The notes under the pieces were generated by a model. It saw nothing but the letters and a program-made list of their open reading frames with translations, did not search any database and was not told where the DNA came from. The translations under genes and the position numbers were made by a program. 64,000 bases of DNA from Branchiostoma belcheri (taxonomy: Eukaryota; Chordata; Leptocardii; Amphioxiformes; Branchiostomatidae). Every line of letters starts with the position of its first letter. The first letter of the stretch is position 1. Below, one piece after another: positions 35,647 to 47,200 of this stretch. Where the stretch lies: contig NW_017802791.1 in the NCBI RefSeq assembly GCF_001625305.1, positions 538,515 through 602,514 on the forward strand. Direction: 5' to 3'.

Positions 35647-36221
35647 ACAGCCAGCAAGGCGGATGTGGCCTGGGGCGTTTGAAACAAGAAAAACCACTAC
35701 GTCATGGCAAGGTCAGCAGGGCGGCGACGTTCAACAGATTACAAACTGCTGCTCTTCCAGTCGCCATATTTACAGTGTTACCTTCATTAGTCAGATCCTC
35801 TACAGCTTTCAGAAGTCTTTTGTGGGTCAACAAGGCGATTGTTGCTTGGTTCAGCTTGATTTTGCGTCACTGTCTACAAGTAATTTTAAGCAGGTAAGCC
35901 TTTAAACGACCTTCAGTACCTCTTAGGTCCTTACCTGTACAGCCACTGAAGGTGAGGTATTTTGTAAACGTGGGACCACAACAAGGCCGCCATTTTAGGT
36001 CAACAATGTCAAGCTACGAAATGTAGTTTTTGAACGCCCATTCTACTCCCAGGGCCATAAAGCGAAGAACACTTCGTATTAAAGGAGGGTCTACGCTTAT
36101 AACATTTCTTAAATCGGCTCCTTTGTACTGGGGAGGTGAGTTACGAATTCCATTTACTGTTGGTAAGACTACCATGAAATACCTCCCGATTCATATAACT
36201 ATGAGGCTGTTGGAGGCTATC

Positions 36222-36430
36222 TAGGCTACTACTACGCATAGTACTGCTGCAGCCGCTACTACCAATACTACAAGTAATAGTTCTTCTAATTCCACTACTA
36301 CTACTACTACTACTACTACTATATAGCTACTACTACTACTACTATTACTGCTGCTGTTGCTACTACTAAAGTAACTACTACTACTACTATTACTACCACC
36401 ACTACTACTTTTCTGTATCTGTTTAGCCGG
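36222..36430. repeat. (CTA)n-rich microsatellite region
   Basis: Interrupted runs of ctactacta and related triplets, about 220 bases upstream of the DED gene start codon. Confidence 0.85.
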
Positions 36431-36647
36431 TATAACCTCCTTTCGGCGTAACACATCAGCTTTTACTACGACTATTACTGCTCTGCTTCTGCTAACGTTA
36501 CTACTCCAGAGAGACTATATCCAACAAAGTTGTGGATTTTTTTCTATGATGGGTACAACATAACTAGTCTTGCAATTGCGGTTGCAAAAGTAGAACAGTG
36601 TTGTTTCCATAGGCATTCGATCTAAAGGTTTGTCGCTTCGTTTCAGA

Positions 36648-39368
36648 ATGGCAGCTCCAATCCGTAGCAGAGTGACAGAGGCTGATAGACGCCATTTTGA
36701 TTTCGTGCAAATGTTGCAACGTATATCGGATGAACTGACAATGAACGAAACGTACCTCATAAAGTTGTATTGTAGCCATGTGATTCCAAAGGGTATTGCA
36801 GAAAGACTTACTCAAGCGCTCGAGGTTTTCCACAAGTTAATAGAAATGGACAAGATAGACCAGGAGAACCTGGACTTTCTTGAAGAGATCTTGGACAGAA
36901 TGGGGCGACCAGACCTGGTGAGGGACGTTCTGAGGCCGTTCCAACCGCCTGACCGAGAGATTCCGGAAAATCCCGAACTAGAACCGGGAACAAGCACTGA
37001 TGGTGCAAGCTCTGGTGGTAAGTACAAGCAATTATTGTCACTCGCTGAAAAAAGATTAACGTACTTTGTCCTTAAATATCTCCCACTGAAATTGATGTAA
37101 ATGCATCAGGGAAAAAAGAGCTTTGCACTTTAATTGTATGATGGACAAAGTTGTTGTCTAATTATTATGTGTAATATTATTATGTATTCAAATAACTAAA
37201 ATGTTTTATCTTTCTCTGGAAGATATTCTTGCCCCAGTAAACGCCATGCTAACTCTGTAGAACTTACCATTTTTATTCTACACAAAAAGGATTTTAACAT
37301 GTTTTCAAATGTACATTTTCCAGCAGAATCAGCAAATGCCTACTTGGTCGTTCACGGCCAAAGACACATGATCCAGGAAACCATAGATCGTTATCGATAC
37401 AATTTACGATCACTATGCGGAACTAGAAGGTCACAGATCAAGTTCAGAGGTTACAAGAAAGGCAGAAGCATTCTAATGCACTACACCATACCGCGGAAGA
37501 GCACAGCGGTGCTGAGGCTCATGGCGAATCTCTCTGACCCACGACTTGTATTCATGGGCGTCACGTTACTGCAGATCGACGCTCAGCCACCAATCAAAGT
37601 CGCACAGGGACCAATTGTCAATGGTATGTTAAACTAGATATCAACATTTAAAAGATAGAAAGACCTTGAACATGCACATATAATTACATGTCAATTTACA
37701 CTTCATGAGCGTTCAAATTTTACCTACCAAATTGAATGTTTCTCCAGTTATTAACATTTTTTTATGAAAATCTGAGTCAAATAACGTGTAAAATCATTAT
37801 ACATCACAGATATTAAAAAACATCAAATCGTCGATGACATCGAGGTGGGTTGCAGTATCCGCACCAAGCAGCAGAGGGCGCCCAGAAACTGGACCCGCCT
37901 GTCCGCTCTAAACCTGTTCTCAGACGCCCTGCCTCTCCATCTGCAGGTAGCCGCGAGTCTGGAGTACCAGGGCTTCTCCTATAGCCTGGTCCAGGCTCTG
38001 GTGTTTAAGGATCAGCTCAGAGAACAAGAGATGAAGAAGAAGGATCAGCTCAGAGAACAAGAGATGAAGGATCAGCTCAGAGAACAAAAGATGAAGAAGC
38101 TCATTCAAAAGGCAGAAGTGGATTCCAACACGATCATGACCTTGCGCTCCAAGCTGACCATTTCAGAGAACAGGTTGAAGGAAGCTCTAGAGGCGAACGC
38201 TGTCCTTGAAAAGAAACTTCAGCAGGCCCGTGAATACACCGAGAAAGCTGCTAAGCAGGTCACCTCTCACGTGACAGAGTACAGGGGAGAGAAGCCTCTT
38301 GGCGGCTGGTCGGCACAATTTGAGAAGGCAGATGTTGAGAGACACCTAGCGGCTTACGAGGGCACTGCAGGGGATGAAGTGGATTCGGGTGAAACCGCAA
38401 GAGAAGAATCGACTGCAAAGGACGCAGAGAAGAGCACGGAAGGAGATAAAAAGGAGAGAGACAAACTTTCCACGCAACAACCCGATCAAAAGCAACCCAC
38501 GCTAGTAGAAGCAGGGGGAGCAGCACCTCGTACTACTAGAGATTCTAGGCAGGGTAAGATCACTTACGGCGGGGCGGGATCAGAACCCGGGAAATTTCGG
38601 CTTCCGCGCGGCGTCGTGGTGTCGTCTAGTAACGAGATATTTGTGGCTGATAAAGCCAACAAGCGAGTCCAAGTCCACACCACAGAGGGGATTTACCTCC
38701 GCCACTTCCCAACGGTCGTACCGGGTACAGAGGACAAGGACATGGTCCCACATGATGTTTCTATGGACGGTAACGGTACTCTGTGGGCAGTGGGGCGTGG
38801 TGAATCAGCCGATCATGTTGTACAGTACAGCACGGACGGGACCGCCATGACACAGTTTCACCTTCAGAAGAGCAGGTACTCACACGGCGGTATTGTGCTG
38901 GACATGCGCAATAGTCACATCCTGGTAACTGATGCAGAACGTGGTGAAGTTGAGGTGTTCCTTCCGGACGGCTCTCTGGTGCGGAGGTTCCGACATCCTG
39001 GGGTCGGGCCGAGAGTCTCGATTTACATCACTGTGGACGGGGAAGGGAACATCCTTGTGTCGGACTTTTTCACTCATTCTGTCTGCATGTATGACGAGTC
39101 CGGGAAGTTCCTGCTGAAAGTTGGAGGTGAGGGAAGCGTTGAAGGTCAATTGATGTCTCCCTGTGGCATCTGTACAGACAGCTCGGGTCACATCATCGTG
39201 GCGGACCGGAGGAACAAGAGGGTACAGATGTTCACACGTCACGGCGAGTATGTCCGGGCCATTGAGACTGGGTTTAAGCCAGAAGGCGTGGCCGTGGGAC
39301 CGGAAGGGCAGCTTGTGGTGACTGATTATTATGGCAATACAGTGACTGTATTTCCTAGTTATCTGTGA
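36648..39368 (+). CDS. DED / unknown domain / coiled-coil / NHL-repeat protein (three coding exons)
   Basis: Exons 36648-37017, 37324-37623 and 37810-39368 join in phase as 742 codons plus stop. The ATG lies one base past an acceptor (cgtttcag|a), so a 5' UTR exon precedes. Residues about 10-95 look like a death effector domain: FVQMLQRISDELTMNETYLI, LYCSHVIPKGIAERL, LDFLEEILDRMGRPDLVRDV. Residues 124-223 (exon 2) are an unrecognised compact domain (AYLVVHGQRHMIQET, FRGYKKGRSILMHYTIPRKS, LLQIDAQPPIKV). About 288-375 is a coiled coil with three near-identical copies of KDQLREQEMK. From about 472 to the end are six NHL repeats (GKFRLPRG...IFVADKANKRVQ, SPCGICTD...IIVADRRNKRVQ), enough for a full propeller. 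DEDs assemble caspase-8/FADD-type complexes; an adaptor role is inference. No RING or B-box is present, unlike TRIM-NHL proteins. Confidence 0.82.
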
Positions 39369-39758
39369 TTTAAATGCCTTTTAAAGCATTAAAATGTTTT
39401 GTTTCCTTAGCATGCTGATGAGATATTATATTTCAACAGAAATTTTATACAGTCTATAGCTTTGCAAACAATAATCTATAAGCGTGTTTTATTTGTTACA
39501 TTTAGTCGTTACAAACAATATTACACACTACAAGATACCTTTGACCCAGAGTTGACCTCACACGTCAAAGAAGCTACGTGATAAGCTTCAATGGGTCAGT
39601 CTATTGAAGAAGACCAGAGTGACAGGTCGAAATTTCTATGTGAGAGAACTTTGTTGTGTTGGATCAATTTTTTTTTTTACTTTAAACAAATATTACATTG
39701 GTAATAATTGTTTCTTCCCCGGCTATTTCTCTGCCATTACATGTTTAGTATAAGTACG

Positions 39759-40500
39759 ATCACCCATTCTGTCTACATGTATGACGAGTCCGGGAAGTTC
39801 CGGCTGAAGTTTTGAGGTTCGGGAAATCGTGAAGGTCAACTGCATTCTCCCCTCGGCATCTGTACAGACAGCTCGGGTCACATCATCGTGGCGGATCATA
39901 TGAACGAGAGGTTACAGATGTTCACACGTCACGGCGAGTATTTCCGGACTATTGAGACTGGTTTCAAGCCACACTACCAAAATGTTTTTTTCTTATTTTC
40001 TTATGTTGAGAAATATTTTCTTGCCAGGGGGATTTTCAAGAAAATTCAAGAAACACTCTTTAAAGATTTTGTATGTTGATTCTTACACAAAGAATTTTAT
40101 TCTTCTTTTGTCTTAAGAAAAGAAAATATGTCTACTATCATGCTCACCAACAAGAATCTTAAGAATTTTTAGAAAGTTAACAGTATTTTTTTCTGCTACA
40201 AGAAATCTTTTTTTTTTGTGTACAGAATGGTTTTCTTGCTTCAAGAACAGTTAGCTCTTAGTTCAAGAAATATTTTCTTGTGGACAGAATCGTTTTCTTG
40301 CTGCAGCAAGAAAACTCAAGAAACACCTGTGTTTCTTGAATTTTCTTGCTACAGGGATTCTTTAATTTCTTGTTCAAAGAATTATTATCTTGATAAAGGA
40401 TACCATTTCTTTGTACAAGGAAAACGAGAAAAACAAGAAAAAGGCATTTTTGGTAGTGCATATGGCGTGGCCGTGGGACATTCATCCTAGTTATCTCTAA
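39759..40500 (+). pseudogene. Partial, broken copy of the NHL-repeat 3' end
   Basis: 39759-39972 repeats the segment coding CMYDESGKFL to YVRAIETGFKP of the upstream gene (about 39070-39280) with a frameshift and stop (ctgaagttttgaggttcg). The copy is split by an insertion at 39973-40461 and resumes as ggcgtggccgtggga... to tagttatctct near 40498. It is a tandem 3' duplication that decayed. Confidence 0.8.
39973..40461. mobile_element. MITE with CACTACCAAAAATG-like ends
   Basis: cactaccaaaatg at the left and catttttggtagtg at the right are inverted copies. The interior is low-complexity, rich in ttcttg/caagaa. It interrupts the NHL pseudogene exactly between aagcca and ggcgtggcc, so its borders are well defined. 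Ends starting CACTA fit the CACTA/EnSpm group; target duplication is short (possibly CA). Confidence 0.65.
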
Positions 40501-40880
40501 TTTGAATCCTTTGTCTTTACCAGGATGCTACTGATAATATTTGAACAAATTAAATTTTTCAGTATATAGCTTTAAATTTACACTAACAATTACCTATAAG
40601 CGTGTTTAATTTGCAGAAACCACGTTACAATTAGTCGATACAGACAATATTCGCTTGCTGTTTCTTCCGAAGCTATTTCACTTTTATAAAGCTAAAGTAA
40701 GTACCAATAGGACGAATCTCTTGCTGATGTAGATATAGATCCCATTAGTACTTATTGCTGTTTCATTGGATCAATGACCATTTAGTATGTACAGTATTTG
40801 TTGTTTGTTGTTAGGTGGTGGTTGTTAGGTGGTGGTTTGATACAGATATCGGCTATGGCAGTTTTATTAACAGTGCTCAA

Positions 40881-41281
40881 TAGAGCTGTGTACCTAAACA
40901 AATTTTAGGTACAGGTACAGGTACAGGTACACAGGTTTAGGTACAGGTCCGGACCTGAACCTGTACCTGAACAATTCGACCAATTTATATGCTCTTCTGA
41001 ACTCCTTCAATAACAAAAAAACATTAATAAACTTGTTAGTTAAGGTTTATTCTTTGTTTATGGCGAATGCTCAGATAAAATATAGGCAAAACTAAAGATG
41101 TTTTTGTTTTCATGAACACTCTGTCCTTACACAGGGACCCATTTGAGGTCACAAATAGGCATAAAATTGGTGTGAAATTGTTTAGGTACAGTACCGGTAC
41201 TGAGGGATTAGGTATTTTGGACCTGTACCTAATCAATTTTTCCGGTACAGTATCGGTACTGCGTACCGGTACACAGCTCTA
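40881..41281. mobile_element. Non-autonomous hAT-like MITE with 8-bp target duplication
   Basis: TIRs tagagctgtgtacc and its near complement ggtacacagctcta, flanked by gtgctcaa at 40873-40880 and 41282-41289. An 8-bp duplication and this TIR fit hAT elements. The interior is built of ggtacaggtac repeats. Confidence 0.8.
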
Positions 41282-41579
41282 GTGCTCAATATAAGTAACC
41301 GTTTTTTTAGTACATGTACTTGCAAAATGTGTGATTTTAGACAATAATAACGACACAAACAGAATATTGACCACATAAGAGCCTAATTAAACCAAAAATG
41401 TTGTTATTCTTTTACAAGGTAGTAAGGTACTGTCTGGTACCGTGAAAAATGCAACGAAAGCTTCCGTTATGAAGTCTGGGAGCCCTAAATAAAACCCACA
41501 CCAGCCAAAACCTACCAATATCTGTGTACAGATTACATCATGTTCGATCATAAGGGTCACTAGCATTTCATAAACACAG

Positions 41580-42140
41580 TGGTATTTACTGTTTGGGTAG
41601 GGACAAGATAGGCAAAGCTCAAGTTCGATAATGGGCCTTCCAGCGGCTTTTTAAGTATTGCAGCGTGATGTTAAAGTTTAAGGTAAAATTTTCCGCAAGT
41701 GGCAGGTGAATGATTTTTGAGCTGTGGGCAGCTGTTGAGGATGGGAGCAAAAGGTGTAATTTTGGGACTCCTAGCAGCTTGTTTGGAACTGCAATGAACG
41801 TAAGTTTTTTTTTTCAATAAAAGAAGACGAACTTTATTGCACGACAATTGTACAGGGTACATTGTATGGCAAATAGGTAACAATTAGTAGCATAGTAAAA
41901 TAGATAGGTATAGAATAAAACTTAACAACTTATATATAGAAAAGAACAACTTATATATAGAAAAGAAATAATCAAAAGTTAGCTTAGGCTTTACAATCAG
42001 GCGGAGTTATTTATGGGCACATGTGACAGCAAATCAGTATTCTTTCTAATAACAAAACAGTCTTTTATGTATTTACCTATTTTTGCATTGTGTGGGCTGT
42101 TGCATTTAAATATATAATCAAATCTATTTGTAGCAACAAG
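41580..42140 (-). mobile_element. LINE 3' tail remnant
   Basis: On the minus strand, ttgccatacaatgtaccctg... leads to caataaagttcgtcttcttt (41816-41845). The same tail type occurs at 60110-60160. A degenerate stretch of the gaacttccgg repeat family precedes it at about 41600-41790. No coding part is visible. Confidence 0.5.
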
Positions 42141-42902
42141 TCTATTGAAATCTATCGTATTTGTCATTGAAGTGAGAAATTATTTAATTGAGCGGTATCC
42201 GCCCGAGCTGACATGGACTGCGCCGGCCTACCGTTTTCTGTGTGCGGAAACCGCACGGCGAACCCCTCAAAAACACTCAAAAAATAGATCGGTCAGGAGT
42301 CACATGTGTGCACAGTCTTCAATTTCAATGCTTATCTGTTGCCTTATATTGCTGGAAGGTGCGTTTGACAAAATCAGCAAGGAATTCATGGTAGGGAATG
42401 AAACAAGTCATTTACAAACGTTTTCAACAGATCTTTGATTAATTTTATTCTTCCATATATACCTACACGACTAAAAAACCGACAACATGCGTTTTCTAGA
42501 TTTTTACTGCCATAAATCTTGGTTACATAGTGCAGCAAAGCTGGCCTATGGGTTCCTTGAGCAATTACAAGACGGCAGATTACTATACTAAAACGTCTGT
42601 GTAGGAACTTACATGTGACTGGGCAGAAGTGGAAGACGTTGTGAAGACTAGATAAAAAAGCAATGATCAGGTCCAGGACTTACCCTATAAAGACATGGAA
42701 GTTTAGAGATGGCTGAAGAAGGAAACCTTTTATCTATGTCACAGACTGTGAGAACAATAGAAAGATGTTGATTTTCACCTTTTCAGGAACTTAATCCTTT
42801 GTTAGAACAAAAATGTATATTTTGGCTTCCTGTGCCCTCATGGTATATCTAAATGACCTAGCAATTGATATTGGACATATGTCCACAGGATTTCATTCCA
42901 AT

Positions 42903-42908
42903 TTTATT
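42903..42908 (-). promoter_or_regulatory. Poly(A) signal for the right peroxidase locus
   Basis: TTTATT on the plus strand is AATAAA for the minus-strand gene, at the position equivalent to 31952-31957. Confidence 0.45.
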
Positions 42909-43374
42909 TTGGCAGAGACGCTTTCTGAGTGGAGGTGATTTGTGATTGCCAACACTGATATCCACTCACGAGTCTTGTCATGGTTAAATGAGGCAAAAGC
43001 AGCTAAAATCTATGCGGCTGATCTGCAGGTACTGGACGGCCAGGATGGTGCTCGGCACACGCAGGATGCGGAGGGACCATCGCCATCCCAGGTCCTGTTA
43101 GGAAACAGAAAAAAAACATGGTAAAACGTGCTTTATTCTACAATAAGAATAATTGTTCTTGTTGTTGTTTGTTTTGTCACAGAAATGATGGTTTGATTCA
43201 TAAACAAATTTATTGGCTGATGGATCCATATTTATTTGGCTCGGGGAGAGAAGTCCCTAACAAAGCTGGCATGCTCTTTAACCATGCAGCTTGGTGAAAG
43301 TGAAGGGTCTGCTTTAACCAAGTCGTTTCTACCTGCTGAGGAAGTCTACTGCAGATGTTTCTTACCTCACGGGT

Positions 43375-43930
43375 CTATTCCAAATCGTTGGCCATGTCCT
43401 GGCCGTACTCCTCAGGGTCGATGTACCCGACGTCATTGGTGTCTAACTCGCCGTCTGGCCCGGCGTTCTCCTCCCGGTAGATGTCCTCCTGTTCCCCGCG
43501 CAGCAGCTCAAGGAGAGTGCGGGCTTCCTCAGCCATCCTTGTGAATAATAAAGGCCTGTGATAAATCTTATATCTCGTATGCCTGCTGAATAAGTCACAT
43601 TGAACTGTCCATGAACTGTCTTCTGTTTCAAATGTTATAGTTCTGTGCTGAATAATCACAAAGTTGAGTCGACCTCTGGAGTTTTAGTTAACACCTGATC
43701 ATTTTGTGGTGGCTACATGTACTACATTTGATGTTTGCTCGTGTATTTTGCCTTCGAATCTAGGGTATACTGAAGATGTTGGTTTTACAAGAATCATTTC
43801 TATGTTAGCTTACCGGTCAACTTTGTCATCGGCGTTGTAGACTTCAAATCCGCGGCCGGGCAGGGCGTTCTCTTCTTCCAGCAACTCCGGAAGGCTCCGG
43901 GCTTCCTCATAATCTGCCAGAGATGCGTTC
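43375..43930 (-). CDS. Two conserved acidic exons downstream of the right peroxidase stop
   Basis: Exons 43930-43814 (NASLADYEEARSLPELLEEE...) and 43537-43375 (MAEEARTLLELLRGEQ...DMANDLE then TAG) match the left pair in length, phase and splice sites. The second exon has one extra codon (PEEYG against PEYG). Preservation of both frames in both arms argues that they are translated. Relationship to the peroxidase transcript is unresolved, as for the left copy. Confidence 0.55.
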
Positions 43931-44263
43931 CTTGAGAACATAATATATAAATTGGTAAGGAAATGATTTAGATTTAAGGATCACTGCTGTTGAATACAGC
44001 AGAGTCTAGATTGTACAGAGCAATAAAAAACCTAGAAAATTAGCGTTCCACCAGCTCAAACTGGTTCGCCAGATCATACCAACCTTTACAACTAGAAAAT
44101 AAGTTGCTGGCTTTTTGCTGGTAGCTGAGTAACTCCGAAGGAAATCCTAGCGCAGGTTACATTTCATTACAGGCACTATAACTGAATTGGGCCGGGGATT
44201 CGTGGTGGAACTGTACGTGTACTTATGGTGTTGTGCTATTCTACACATTGTGAAGAAAACCCC

Positions 44264-47200
44264 TTACTCCTGCCACTTGGTCAGGTCCATCTGGGACAGA
44301 GAGGAGCACGCCACCCTCTCGTTCCTAGGCTGTGTGGGCAGGCTGAAGACGTCCGGCTGCATATGTGTGGTGCCGTCCGTGTTGTCGCACAGGATCCGGG
44401 CCAGACTGGTCTTCCTGATCTCCTCAAGTTGGGCTGGAGAAAAAGGGAAACGGGAAATGATCATCATCATCCTGAGATAAAGCCACGTACACAAGACCTC
44501 TGTCTGGCCAGGCCGGTCTTCCTGAAAGTTGAAGTGAACGAAAATGTGGTGGTAATCTTCCTCTCTTACATCCAAACATTGAACACCAAGTAACAGTAGA
44601 ATATCAAACAAAGAAGGGTGGAGAAAACTAGTAGCCAGATTTCTGTCGTGCCTAAAGTACACATATCTAGATTAAGGGAGAGAGTTTTATACTTTGTCAA
44701 TCCTATTTTGCCTTTGCTGACAACATGCCCACAGACCTGCTGTAAACTGTCCGCGGTTCTCGAACCAGAAGCGGTCCCCCTTTCGGAGGTCTTGGAACTG
44801 CAGGCCAATCAGACAGGCGAAGGTTGGACCGACGACACCGCCCCGCACGGACTCCTCGGCAAGACCCCCCACGAACACGTCGATGTCGTCCACGTGGCTG
44901 TGCGAAACGAGACACGCGCAACATTACAAATAAGTAACAGTCACAACATGTGACAATATATCAACATGATTCAAAGTGTGTTTCCCTGCTAGAAACGCTG
45001 ATTCGCGTTTGATCAGTGTGTGACTAGAGAAAATACATCATCAGAATTAGTAGAACCTCAACTCTTTGTGCAAACAATAACAAAAAACAACAGTCCCTTA
45101 TGAATGCGTAAAGACAGTTTACATGCAGACAAAGTCACCTACAGATCTGCACTAATCCGCAGGCACTCTTCCACACCTGTGTAAATAATGTATTGGTACA
45201 TGCACTTCAACAGCATGATTTAAAAATCGTACCTGTATAAATCCTCCAGCCTCATTCGGATGTAACGGTCTGGGATTTCAAACACCAATTCTTCAAAGCT
45301 ATTTGCTTTTGGCAGACCACACCTCACCCTCCAGGCGTTGTAGCCGGGCAGCCCGTGGTCTCTGCCCCGCTGGATGTTCAGAGCCGCCAGGTCCAGGCCG
45401 AGCGACCCGGGAGGATCCGCAAACAGATGCTTCGTCAGGCTCGAGACAATGAACCGGTCGAAGTCCTGATGTGGCTGGGTGGTCAGTCCCCGTAGGATGG
45501 AGTCCGGGCCGCCTAGGTCGTTGTTGAGGACGTGGGATGGATTGAAGAAACCTAAGGCAAGCTGTAGCGGGCACTTGCTGCCCTGGTTAAAGTCCGGAGT
45601 AAGGCGGAGCTGATGTTCGTTAACCAGACTGTGGCCGAACCGGTAGGCTGCCGTGGCGAAGACGTTAGAGATGGTGGGGTTCACGCTCGCGTCGTACCCG
45701 GAGTAGAACCCGCTCTTACCGAGGGTCAGGTTAAACTTGGTCATGGCGGCCGGACCGAGAACGTGAGGAAGGTCCTCCCCGTACGAGATCTTCTGCATCA
45801 GCGCGCCGACGATCTTCCTGGTCTCGAAGAACACCCGATCGTCGTCCCAGTGCGGGTTGAGTTGGGAGAGCCGCCTGGCGATCCTGTTGTGTTCCCGCAG
45901 GAAGACGGTGTGCATGGAGGTCAGTCCCGGCTGCTCGTTCACACGGACGTCCCCAGCCTGCGAGCACGTCTCGTTCCCAGGATACTCGTGACACTCAAAT
46001 TCTTCCGCAATGGCGGCGGGCAGGAGCTCCTTCTTGTTGGAGTCTTCAGGGTTCGGTCTGGACTTCAGTAGGCCGTGTGCTCCTAAGAGTGAAGGAGGTA
46101 GTATGGTGAGATTGCACATTCCTTGACAAAGACTGGCGTTTATTAGTCCCAAATGTGGGTAAATCCATTTTTTTGTGATTTGGTAATTTAGCAATCACAG
46201 AACAACTAGGTTGAACTTCATAAACAGCTAGAAACAAATATGGCACAATTGTACGGGGAAACACATACCTCCATAAACCTGAACCTCACATAGAACGAGA
46301 TATTGGGTGGTAGGGAGTGAGATGCCCACATATCGGCCCCTTCGACCGTCACAGTCCACTGTGATCTTCTGTCGCCCTGATGTCACGCCGTGGTTCCCGC
46401 CGCATTGCGGGTTGGACGTCACGGTGGGAGAGTCCCCGACGTGAACGCGGAAGTTGTTCAGATAGCTGTAATAGTTTTGTCCGTTGAAGACGACGACTGT
46501 TTCGATGGCTTGTGACGTGCCCAGGTCTACACGCCACCAGGGGTAGCTTTGCCTGCTAGTGTGGATGCAGGAGCCTCCACCAAAGTTCAAGTCAGTGTTG
46601 CCGTCCACCGCCCGTTCGGCCACTCCCCCCGAATGCGTGCTGATCTGTGCCGTGGGTCGTCCCAAGGCAAGATTGACACCTGCGAAAAAAGTAAACAGCA
46701 GGGCTTTAGCCAGCTCGAAATTTTTTACCGTCAACCCCAGGTCAACCCAATTCGCGAAAAAAAAATACCGTCAACGCGAAAAAAAATTCCGTCTTTCACG
46801 ATCCGGTGATCGACATCACGCCCTCCCGCACACTTAATGCATTCGGTGTTCTAAATACCCGTCAAGATTGCAGAATAAAAAAAAAACTACACAATCAGCA
46901 ATTTTGCAGAATGAAAAAAAAACTACAGTTCTCACAAGGAGACAACACGCAATGAACAATCCGCTATGCCCTTTGTTTTGATCCGCTCAAATCCCGCCGC
47001 GATTCAAGCCGCGGCCATGCAAATGAACCTACTCATGACGTCACAGCCTCCGATTTCCACCGAGCCGGCCCCGAGCGCTGACCGACAGCGGGCGATGTGG
47101 CTGAGATCTCCGACGATTTCCTTATTTAGAGCGTTCGGAAGACTTCGGGTAGCAAACAAAATGGCCGACATGTACATGATTTTACTTGTTGTAGCTTCGC

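Noticed and set aside
45613..46071. Long antisense ORF over the right peroxidase exon 9 (and its left counterpart at 28733-29287)
   Set aside because: It is the G/C-rich mirror of a coding exon with no splice context or similarity of its own.
46228..46734. An independent F-type lectin gene in the right arm
   Set aside because: The frame starts inside intron sequence; the true exon begins at the acceptor at 46680-46681 and joins the peroxidase in phase.
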